A stretch of 34,291 bases of DNA, taken from contig URND01000017.1 of assembly GCA_900549105.1 (NCBI GenBank), forward strand, positions 1 through 34,291, written 5' to 3'. The notes under the pieces were generated by a model that did not search any database, had not been told where the DNA came from, and was given only the letters and a program-made list of their open reading frames with translations. How positions within the stretch are numbered: position 1 is the first letter of the stretch; each line of letters opens with the position of its first letter. The DNA is from an uncultured Eubacteriales bacterium (lineage in GTDB: Bacteria; Bacillota; Clostridia; Lachnospirales; Lachnospiraceae). The translations under genes and the position numbers were made by a program. Shown here piece by piece: positions 24,179-31,546 of the stretch.

Positions 24179-25336
24179 ATGGTGGATTTTAAGCTGACCA
24201 ACAAACAGTTATTGGCAAAGAAACTTTTTGCAGAATTTGCAGAAAAAGAAATTAAGCCACTCTCTAAGGAAATGGACGAGACAGAAGTATTCAATCTTGA
24301 ATTACTTGAAAAAATGAAAAAAATCGGTTTAATGGGTATCCCATATGACAAAAAATACGGCGGCGGCGGCGCTGATATCATGACATATGCAGTAGCTATG
24401 GAAGAAATCTCCAAAGTAGATGCCAGCTGCGGTATTACAATGTCTGTACATAACTCTCTTTGCTGCCCATGTATCGCTGATTTTGGTACAGAAGAACAGA
24501 AAGAAAAATATTTGAGACCATTGGTTAACGGAACATGGTCCGGCTGCTTCAGCTTAACAGAGCCGGGTGCCGGTACAGATGCTTCCGGCGCTAAGACAAT
24601 TGCTGAAAAGACAGAAGATGGCAAATACTACATCTTAAATGGTCAGAAAGTATTCGCTACAAACGGCGGATTCGCTGATGTTTACGTTGTATTCGCATTG
24701 ACAGATAAGACAAAAGGACCAAAAGGAATGTCCGCATTTATCGTAGAAAAAGGCACACCGGGCGTTATCGTTGGTGAAAACATCCAGCGTATGGGTATCC
24801 GTGCTGCTTCCAACGTTGAGCTTGCATTTGTAGACTGCAAGATTCCTGCTGAAAACCTGTTAGGTAAAGAAGGCAGAGGTTACGGAATCGCTATGGGTGC
24901 TCTGGCTGGCGGACGTATCGGTATCGCTGCTCAGGCTACAGGTATTGCTCAGGGCGCTTTAAACGAAGCTATCAAATACTCCAAAGAAAGAAAACAGTTC
25001 GGAAAACCACTTTCTTCTTTCCAGCATACACAGTTCCAGTGTGTTGAAATGCAGACAAGAATTGATGCAGCTCGTCTCTTAACATGGCGTGCAGCTAAAG
25101 CTAAAGATGACCATGAAAACTACACACCATTATCTGCTATGGCTAAATTATACGCTTCTCAGGTTGCGGTTGACGTTACACGTTTTGCAGTTCAGTTAAT
25201 GGGTGGATATGGATACTCCAGAGAATATCCAGTAGAACGTATGTATAGAGACGCTAAGATTACTGAAATTTACGAAGGTACATCCGAAGCTATGAAGATG
25301 GTTGCCGGCGGCGCAGTAATGAACGCAGTGAAATAA
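24179..25336 (+). CDS. bcd: Short-chain acyl-CoA dehydrogenase (butyryl-CoA dehydrogenase type)
   Basis: Reduces crotonyl-CoA to butyryl-CoA, normally as a complex with EtfAB. The 385-residue protein has the acyl-CoA dehydrogenase signatures CFSLTEPGAGTDASGAK (FAD/substrate), the RKQFGKPL helix, and the catalytic Glu366 in TEIYEGTSE at the position used by short-chain enzymes. Start ATG 24179 behind AGGAGG. etfB follows after 19 bases and etfA after 23 more. Codons are strongly of the highly expressed kind. thl and hbd are absent from the block and crotonase is 7 kb away. Acryloyl-CoA reductase is the alternative, but no lactoyl-CoA dehydratase is present. Confidence 0.9.
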   Translation: MVDFKLTNKQLLAKKLFAEFAEKEIKPLSKEMDETEVFNLELLEKMKKIGLMGIPYDKKYGGGGADIMTYAVAMEEISKVDASCGITMSVHNSLCCPCIADFGTEEQKEKYLRPLVNGTWSGCFSLTEPGAGTDASGAKTIAEKTEDGKYYILNGQKVFATNGGFADVYVVFALTDKTKGPKGMSAFIVEKGTPGVIVGENIQRMGIRAASNVELAFVDCKIPAENLLGKEGRGYGIAMGALAGGRIGIAAQATGIAQGALNEAIKYSKERKQFGKPLSSFQHTQFQCVEMQTRIDAARLLTWRAAKAKDDHENYTPLSAMAKLYASQVAVDVTRFAVQLMGGYGYSREYPVERMYRDAKITEIYEGTSEAMKMVAGGAVMNAVK

Positions 25337-25355
25337 GAAATAGGAGGAAGAAATC

Positions 25356-26150
25356 ATGAAGATTGTTGTTTGTGCAAAACAGGTACCGGATACAACCGAA
25401 GTTAAATTAGATCCAAAGACTGGTACATTAATCCGTGATGGTGTGCCAAGTATTATTAACCCAGATGACAAAGCAGGTATCGAAGCTGCTTTACAGTTGA
25501 AAGAAAAATGCCCGGGAAGTACAGTTACTGTTGTTTCCATGGGACCGCCTCAGGCTGATGTTGCTTTAAGAGAAGCGTTGGCTATGGGATGCGACGAAGC
25601 TATCCTTGTTACAGACAGAGCATTTGGTGGAGCTGATACATGGGCTACATCTTCCACAATTGCTGCTGCATTAAAGAAACTTGATTTTGATGTAATCATC
25701 ACAGGCCGTCAGGCTATCGATGGCGATACAGCTCAGGTTGGACCACAGATTGCTGAACATCTTGGACTTCCACAGGTAAGCTATGCTGAAAACATTGAAA
25801 TCGATGGAGATTACCTCAAAGTACAGCGTCAGTTTGAAGACCGTTATCACATCATCAAAGTTAAAACACCTTGCGTTATCACAGCTTTAGCAGAACTTGC
25901 TCAGCCTAGATACATGACAGTTGCAGGTATCGTTGATGCTTACGATGTTAAAGAAGTTAAAGTTTGGGGTCTTGAAGACCTTAAAGATACTATCGATGAA
26001 GCAAACATCGGTCTTAAAGGATCTCCTACAAGAGTTAAACAGTCCTTCACAAAACAGCCAAAGGCTGCCGGTACAGTATTAAAAGATTTAACGCCGGACG
26101 AAGCTGTTGACGCAATCGTAGCTAAACTGAAAGAGAAATATATTATCTAA
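25356..26150 (+). CDS. etfB: Electron transfer flavoprotein, beta subunit
   Basis: A 264-residue EtfB. It has the VVCAKQVPDT start, the DPKTGTLIRDG region, and the conserved GRQAIDGDTAQVGPQIAEHLG stretch near 120-140 that contacts flavin. With EtfA it forms the bifurcating flavoprotein that drives ferredoxin reduction by NADH while feeding Bcd. Start 25356 behind AGGAGG. Confidence 0.95.
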   Translation: MKIVVCAKQVPDTTEVKLDPKTGTLIRDGVPSIINPDDKAGIEAALQLKEKCPGSTVTVVSMGPPQADVALREALAMGCDEAILVTDRAFGGADTWATSSTIAAALKKLDFDVIITGRQAIDGDTAQVGPQIAEHLGLPQVSYAENIEIDGDYLKVQRQFEDRYHIIKVKTPCVITALAELAQPRYMTVAGIVDAYDVKEVKVWGLEDLKDTIDEANIGLKGSPTRVKQSFTKQPKAAGTVLKDLTPDEAVDAIVAKLKEKYII

Positions 26151-26173
26151 TCTAAGTCAGGAGGTTCAATGAA

Positions 26174-27160
26174 ATGAGTAAGAACGTATTTGTTATTGCC
26201 GAACAGAGAGACGGCAAAATTATGAAAGTAAGTTATGAATTAATCGGAAAAGCCAGAGAACTCGCTAATGACTTAGGACAGGATGTTATCGCAGTTCTTA
26301 TGGGTTCCGGTATTGAAGCTGTTGCCGGCGATTTAGCTAAAGCCGGTGCAGATAAAGTTATCGTTGTTGACGACCCTATGCTTGCAGAATATGTAACTGA
26401 GCCATACGCTAAAGCAGCTACAGCAGTTATTAAAGCAAATGACCCTGAAATCGTATTATTCGGCGCTTCCTCTATCGGTAGAGATTTAGCTCCTCGTGTT
26501 TCTGCAAGAATCCATACAGGCTTGACAGCAGACTGTACAAAACTTGAAATTGACCCAGAAACAAAATTATTAAACATGACTCGTCCTGCCTTTGGCGGAA
26601 ACATCATGGCTACTATCCTTTGTGCAGACCATAGACCTCAGATGGCAACAGTACGTCCAGGCGTTATGCAGGCTCTGGAATCCTGTGACAAAGTTGGCGA
26701 AGTTGAAAAATTTGCAGTAGAATTTACAGCAGCAGATATGAATGTTGAAATCTGTGAAGTTGTTAAAACAGACAAAAAAGCTGTTGATATCACAGAAGCT
26801 AAGATTCTTGTATCCGGCGGACGTGGACTTGGCTCCGCAGAAGGTTTTGCTCAGTTGAAAGACCTTGCAGATGTTCTTGGCGGCGAAGTTTCCGCATCCA
26901 GAGCAGCAGTTGATAACGGCTGGATTGAGAAAGACCGTCAGGTTGGCCAGACAGGTAAAACTGTTCGTCCTGACCTCTATGTTGCCTGTGGTATTTCCGG
27001 CGCTATTCAGCATGCAGCTGGTATGGAAGAATCTGAATTTATCGTTGCTATTAACAAAGAAGAAACTGCACCAATCTTCAGCATCTGCGATTTAGGTATC
27101 GTTGGCGATTTGAATAAGATTGTTCCGAAGTTAACAGAAGCTTTAAAGAAAATTGACTAA
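26174..27160 (+). CDS. etfA: Electron transfer flavoprotein, alpha subunit
   Basis: A 328-residue EtfA without an N-terminal ferredoxin domain. The C-terminal FAD domain shows ILVSGGRGLGSAEGF, GEVSASRAAVDNGWI, RQVGQTGKTV and CGISGAIQHAAGM, the last ones placing the flavin in the way seen in Bcd-linked bifurcating Etfs. Start 26174 is behind AGGAGG. It ends the operon; a terminator follows 38 bases downstream. Confidence 0.95.
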   Translation: MSKNVFVIAEQRDGKIMKVSYELIGKARELANDLGQDVIAVLMGSGIEAVAGDLAKAGADKVIVVDDPMLAEYVTEPYAKAATAVIKANDPEIVLFGASSIGRDLAPRVSARIHTGLTADCTKLEIDPETKLLNMTRPAFGGNIMATILCADHRPQMATVRPGVMQALESCDKVGEVEKFAVEFTAADMNVEICEVVKTDKKAVDITEAKILVSGGRGLGSAEGFAQLKDLADVLGGEVSASRAAVDNGWIEKDRQVGQTGKTVRPDLYVACGISGAIQHAAGMEESEFIVAINKEETAPIFSICDLGIVGDLNKIVPKLTEALKKID

Positions 27161-27198
27161 TTGCGGTGAATCACTTTAAAGATTAATTGAATGTTTGG

Positions 27199-27239
27199 GG
27201 TATTTCAGGGGACTGCACCACTCCCCTGGAATATCTTTT
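27199..27239 (+). terminator. Terminator of the bcd-etfBA operon
   Basis: Stem GGTATTTCAGGGGA (27199-27212) with TCCCCTGGAATATC (27222-27235), two wobbles, then TTTT. Confidence 0.85.
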
Positions 27240-27289
27240 AATATTAAAAATACCCTTAAGCTTAAACTTATAATGCAATATAATTACAG

Positions 27290-27325
27290 GGAAAAAGACG
27301 GTATCCGAAAGGGCCGTCTTTTTCC
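27290..27325. terminator. Second strong hairpin terminator
   Basis: A perfect 12-bp stem GGAAAAAGACGG (27290-27301) with CCGTCTTTTTCC (27314-27325). A promoter-like TTAAGC-17-TATAAT (27256-27284) precedes it by a few bases. Confidence 0.8.
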
Positions 27326-27408
27326 TTTCTTTATGTTGATTTTTTATGCCGGTTAGCGTATGATAAGAAGAAAATATTTTATACTACCAGGTAAAGGACT
27401 GATGATTT

Positions 27409-27960
27409 ATGTTAAAACGTTTGATTTTAGGTATATTGAAGCCGCTGTCATTTGTGCCTATGCTGGCCATGATGGTGCTTATTTTTACTTTTTCATCCCA
27501 ATCCGGCGTGGATTCGGGTCAGCTCAGCCATAGGGTGAGCTGCAAAATTGTTGAGGTCGGCGGCCGTATTCTTGATAAACCGCTGGAAGACTGGCAGATT
27601 GAAGCCTATGCGGATAAGATTGAGCATTTGGTGCGCAAGGCGGCCCATATGACCGAATATTTTGTTCTTGCCATTACGGTGGCGCTGCCATTTTATGTTT
27701 ATGGCCTTCGGGGTTTTCCGCTTCTGCTGGTGGCCGGAGTTATCTGTGTGGGCTTCGCCTGCACCGATGAATACCACCAATCCTTTGTTGCCGGCCGGGG
27801 GCCGTCAATGCGGGACGTGTGTATCGACAGTGTAGGCGCCTTCTTTGGCATTATGCTTGTCCGGATTGTCTGCTGGACATTGCTGGCGCCGGCCAGAGCC
27901 GCAGAACGGCGCAGACGCCGCCGGGCAAAACAACGGCGGTATAAGACTGTTGGACGGTAG
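27409..27960 (+). CDS. VanZ-family membrane protein
   Basis: A 183-residue protein with four hydrophobic segments. The VanZ signatures are FTFSSQSG near 24, VRKAAHMTEYFVLA near 78-91, and TDEYHQSFVAGRGPSMRDVCIDSVGA split around 120-145. VanZ of the vancomycin cluster gives low teicoplanin resistance, but most members have unknown housekeeping roles at the envelope. The last 20 residues are very basic (RRRRRRAKQRR type), probably on the cytoplasmic side. It stands alone. Confidence 0.9.
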   Translation: MLKRLILGILKPLSFVPMLAMMVLIFTFSSQSGVDSGQLSHRVSCKIVEVGGRILDKPLEDWQIEAYADKIEHLVRKAAHMTEYFVLAITVALPFYVYGLRGFPLLLVAGVICVGFACTDEYHQSFVAGRGPSMRDVCIDSVGAFFGIMLVRIVCWTLLAPARAAERRRRRRAKQRRYKTVGR

Positions 27961-27994
27961 GCGGAGTCGGTTTATATCCTTCTTTTTTGGCCTT

Positions 27995-28924
27995 TTACTT
28001 TTCGAAGGTAGGGCGGATAAAAGCTGTGCGCAGTGAACGATGACATAAGACATATTCGCGAAATGCGTTAACGGCCGGAGACATATAAACATTTTCTTTC
28101 CATACCATATAAATCGGATGGAAGAAATTTAAGTCTAAAACTTTTAATAATTTTACATTTGTTGTATACAGGCTTGAATTTTCAACAATAAAACCCAGGC
28201 CGAGACCTTTTGCTACCAGGTGTGTGATGGTGTAAGGGTCGTTTGCTGAAAAGAGGGTTTTAAGGCGAAAATCCGGGCCTGCAATTTTTTGAATAGCGGC
28301 ATTAATTGTGGATGCGATGCCAGTAGCATTATTATAAAATATAAAGCTTTCATCTTGAATTTCTTTAAAATACACTTCATCCCGGGCGGCCAAAGGGTGA
28401 TTCTCAGGGACGGCCAGAAATATTTCCTCAGAGTATAAAAGGTCGCGGCAAATCGAAGGATAATCTTCCAGCGGACCGAATTCGCTGCAGAATCCCAGGT
28501 CTATCCGGTTTTCGTGAAGCTCTGTCAGAATCTGACTCGTTGTTTTCTGAGAAAGCTCGATGTGAATCTGGGGGTAATCCTGCTTAAAACTGCTTAAAAG
28601 TTCAGGAAGATAGTTCGTGCCTACGGAAAAAATCGTGCTTATATGCACATCCCCGGTATAAACACTTGCCGCACGCTGAATGAAATGAATACCGTCTTCG
28701 ATTTCTGATGTTGATCGCGATACATAATTGTAAAACATTTGCCCGTAACGATTCAGATGAATATTGCGGCCGGATTTTTCAAAAAGAACAATACCAAGCT
28801 CTTCCTCCAGATTGCTGATGGCCTTGCTTAAAGCTGAGACGGATATATAGAGTTCTTCGGAGGCCCTGGTCAAATGTTCACATTCGGCGACTTTTTTAAA
28901 ATATATTAGATGCTGCCAGTTCAT
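27995..28924 (-). CDS. LysR-family transcriptional regulator
   Basis: A 309-residue LysR regulator. The N-terminal winged helix (about 1-65) has YFKKVAECEHLTRASEELYI and ALSKAISNLEEELGIVLFEKSGR in order, and the C-terminal periplasmic-binding-like domain spans about 90-300. ATG 28924 follows AAAGGAG; an extended -10 TGATATAAT lies on the minus strand (28965-28957). It diverges from the small ORF and DUF1847 gene, which are its first likely targets; the nearby GntP permease and crotonase operon are others. The inducer is unknown. Confidence 0.9.
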   Translation of the reverse strand: MNWQHLIYFKKVAECEHLTRASEELYISVSALSKAISNLEEELGIVLFEKSGRNIHLNRYGQMFYNYVSRSTSEIEDGIHFIQRAASVYTGDVHISTIFSVGTNYLPELLSSFKQDYPQIHIELSQKTTSQILTELHENRIDLGFCSEFGPLEDYPSICRDLLYSEEIFLAVPENHPLAARDEVYFKEIQDESFIFYNNATGIASTINAAIQKIAGPDFRLKTLFSANDPYTITHLVAKGLGLGFIVENSSLYTTNVKLLKVLDLNFFHPIYMVWKENVYMSPAVNAFREYVLCHRSLRTAFIRPTFEK

Positions 28925-29262
28925 AGATGAATACTCCTTTTGAAAAAATATATTTAATTATATCACTTCCCAATGAATAATAGTTGAATTTTAGGAAAGG
29001 TTTTTTAGAATTTCAGGATATAGACGACGATGGAAAAAACTGTTAAAATAATTTTAATTTGAATATTATAGTGGTTTTTAATGTGGATATAACAGTCTGC
29101 TCTATAAATATGCGAAAGGGTTAGAACCGCCGTGGCTGTGAAGAACCATGTGTCCGGGTATAATTATGAAAAAAGAGTTAAGATATTATTGAATTCAATC
29201 AAATTTTCTTTTAATCGAGATAATGAGATAATATAGTCAGAAAAAGAAAAGGAGAGATGAAT
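28925..29262. promoter_or_regulatory. Divergent regulatory region between lysR and the small ORF
   Basis: About 340 bases without a convincing gene. It holds the lysR extended -10 (28957-28965), a perfect 12-bp palindrome ATTGAATTCAAT (29188-29199), and GGTTAGAACCG (29119-29129) with GAAGAACCA (29140-29148), which resemble the operator-like repeats at lctP. A TATAAT (29159-29164) and A/T-rich -10-like sequences near 29227-29237 could start the rightward transcript. Confidence 0.5.
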
Positions 29263-29403
29263 ATGAAAAAAAGAAACCACGAATGCATCGAAGAGAAAGA
29301 AAGAAAATCAATAAGACAGAATATAGATGGAAGTTATACTTTCATGGGAAGAAAATGTTTTCTTGTGGATAGCGGAGGACGGATATCTGTTGTGTGGCTG
29401 TAA
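29263..29403 (+). CDS. Small ORF upstream of the DUF1847 gene
   Basis: A 46-codon frame beginning MKKRNHECIEEKERK and ending GRISVVWL. The ATG at 29263 stands seven bases behind AAAGGAGAG; an ATG two codons earlier (29257) is too near the site. It is basic in the first half with one Cys in each half and no membrane segment. It ends 22 bases before the DUF1847 start, so it could be a leader peptide or a small protein. I recognise no family. Confidence 0.45.
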   Translation: MKKRNHECIEEKERKSIRQNIDGSYTFMGRKCFLVDSGGRISVVWL

Positions 29404-29425
29404 GTGTTTGGAAGGAGGACGAATG

Positions 29426-30055
29426 ATGAGTGATGTAAAATTTAGCTGCGGTGACTGCGGTGTAACAAATTGTAATGAGGGGGATAAAACCTATCCGGGA
29501 TTTTGCCCGACAACCCATATGGATGAGAAAGTAAAGGAAGAAGCCATGGCGGCCTATAATGAGCCGGAAAACCATAATATCATGGTTCAGGCGGCCGATG
29601 TGGAATATGAGGGCTATGGGCGGCTGACCCGGGTTGAGGAAACGATTGAGTTTGCAAAGCGGATGGGATTTAAGAAAATCGGTATTGCCACCTGTGTCGG
29701 CCTTATTCGAGAAACACGGATGTTGACCAAAATCCTGCGGCATCATGGCTTTGAGGTTTATGGCATTGGCTGTAAAGTCGGCGCCCAGCCAAAGACATCG
29801 GTAGGCATCCGGGAGGAATGTTGTGCGGTCGGAGCAAACATGTGTAATCCGATTCTTCAGGCCAAGCTGCTGAACGCGGAGAAAACGGATTTGAATATTG
29901 TCATGGGACTTTGTGTGGGCCATGACAGCCTGTTTTATAAATATGCGGAAGGATTGACAACCACTATGGTTGTAAAAGACCGGGTGACCGGGCATAATCC
30001 GGTGGCGGCCATTTATAATGCCGAATCCTATTATAAAAAGAAATTGTTTAGTTAG
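29426..30055 (+). CDS. DUF1847-family cysteine-rich metal-binding protein
   Basis: A 209-residue protein of the DUF1847 family, function unknown. It starts with a cysteine cluster (CGDCGVTNC, then FCPTT), then a Rossmann-like part with KIGIATCVGLIRE, GIGCKVGAQPK, MCNPILQAKLLN, and ends in MGLCVGHDSLFYK and KDRVTGHNP. The many conserved cysteines suggest bound metal or an Fe-S cluster. ATG 29426 is seven bases behind AGGAGG and preferred over the ATG at 29423. A hairpin follows the stop. Confidence 0.85.
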   Translation: MSDVKFSCGDCGVTNCNEGDKTYPGFCPTTHMDEKVKEEAMAAYNEPENHNIMVQAADVEYEGYGRLTRVEETIEFAKRMGFKKIGIATCVGLIRETRMLTKILRHHGFEVYGIGCKVGAQPKTSVGIREECCAVGANMCNPILQAKLLNAEKTDLNIVMGLCVGHDSLFYKYAEGLTTTMVVKDRVTGHNPVAAIYNAESYYKKKLFS

Positions 30056-30062
30056 ACATGAA

Positions 30063-30093
30063 AAAGGCCGTCCCGTTGCGGGGATGGCCTTTC
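30063..30093. terminator. Bidirectional terminator between DUF1847 and permease genes
   Basis: Stem AAAGGCCGTCCCG (30063-30075) with CGGGGATGGCCTTT (30079-30092), As on the left and Ts in the stem on the right, so it serves both convergent genes. Confidence 0.8.
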
Positions 30094-30120
30094 TGCATAC
30101 ATGTATTTGACTGTTCAATC

Positions 30121-31427
30121 CTATAATCCCATTGATGCGAAGATAATGAAGACGAAACAGGAGATAAACGGAATAACAATCTGAGTAACAAAGATATCGA
30201 AGTAAGCTTCTTTATGTGTCATCTTGCAGATGCCAAGCAAAGTAATCTGAGCACCCTGGTGTGGCAAGCTGTCCAGAGTACCGGCAGCAATAGCAGCAAT
30301 ACGATGAACATGTTCAAGATTAGCGCCTAATTCAATATATGTATCTGTCAAGGCGTTGAATGCAACACCCATACCGCCGGAAGCAGAACCACAAGCACCA
30401 GCACAGATAGCAACTGTAATCATAACGAATACAAGTGCAGGCATGTTGAATGTCTTGAGAAGTTCAACCAAATCAGCGAAGCCCTGTGTCTGTTTTACAA
30501 CACCACCGAAACCAACTACGATAGCTGTGTTCAGGATAGAAACACCGGAGTTGGCTGCACCTTCGTTGAATACTGCAATCCAGGCATTAAGGCCTTTAAC
30601 ACGATTCCACATAAGGACTGTAGCAACAACTACACCGAGGAATACGGCTGGTTCAACAGGCATCCGGAATCCATTGAAGGAAACCAGGATAACTGCAATC
30701 GGGATAATAGAAATCCAGAAGTTTGGAAGATCCTTATCCTCATCGATAGCCATTTCTTCAGGTGACAACTGGAATTTCAAAGTCGGATCGTCGAAAACGA
30801 GACCTTTCTTTGTGAAGCCGCGGCCTCTCATTTCCAGCCACAGGAAGATTAAAACGTAAGATGCAACGGCTGCGATAATGGATGGGATGAAAGCAGCTGT
30901 GGAAGGAGTTCCCAAACTGTTCATACCGATAACGTTCTGAATGGATGGTGAACCAGGTCCATACATAGACCATGTCCAGCAACCTGCAGAAATAGCAGCC
31001 GGAATCAAACGACGAGTAAGGTTTGCTTCTTTGAACAGGTTCAAAGCGATTGGGTAGATTACGAAGAATACTACGAAACCACTAACACCACCGTAGGTAA
31101 GAATACCTGTAATAGTCATAACGATTGGCGCAACAAATTTACCTTTACACAAACCGGCCAGAGTCTTGGAGATGGACTCAGCAGCGCCTGTATGCTGGTA
31201 AACAGCTCCGAACAATGCACCAACGAAGAATACTAAAAAGTAGCTTGTAACGTAATCGGAAGCAGCCGGCATGAAAGCTGTTTTCAGACTTTCAAGAATC
31301 GGCAGACCTGAGCAAACGATTACGAAGATGGTACCAATGGTGCCAGGATTAATGCATTAATCTGTTTAAATGCTAATAAACCGAATAAGATTAAAGCGGC
31401 AACCAATACTAAAATACCTAAATTCAT
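30121..31427 (-). pseudogene. GntP-family organic-acid permease, frameshifted near the N-terminus
   Basis: Read with one base restored, this is a 435-residue GntP permease (gluconate / D-beta-hydroxybutyrate type, TC 2.A.8). The gene begins at ATG 31427 behind AAGGGGG with MNLGILVLVAALILFGLLAF and NALILAPL, then the frame shifts at about 31330-31337 where TTGGTACC stands for an expected TTGGGTACC; the second frame continues GTIFVIVCSGLPILE and runs to 30121. Without the missing G the first frame stops after 36 codons. The long second part alone starts at ATG 31272 but lacks the first membrane segments. Either a true loss or a sequencing error. Codon style is of a highly expressed gene. Confidence 0.85.
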
Positions 31428-31484
31428 AACAAAATTGGCCCCCTTAAGGTTATATTATCTTATTTTTTTACGTGGTTTTTGCCC

Positions 31485-31518
31485 AAAAAAAGGGATGGAC
31501 AAGAAACCCATCCCTTTT
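31485..31518 (-). terminator. Terminator between the CoA-transferase and permease genes
   Basis: On the minus strand AAAAGGGATGG (31518-31508), 9-base loop, CCATCCCTTTT (31498-31488), then TTT. It would limit read-through into the permease gene. No clear promoter is seen in the 57 bases after it. Confidence 0.8.
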
Positions 31519-31546
31519 GATGGCACTTATGTGTCTGTTTGTTTGA

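Noticed and set aside
24179..27160. Acryloyl-CoA reductase of the acrylate (lactate-to-propionate) pathway
   Set aside because: No lactoyl-CoA dehydratase is in the window; the sequence cannot separate acryloyl- from crotonyl-CoA reductase, so the commoner butyryl type is preferred.
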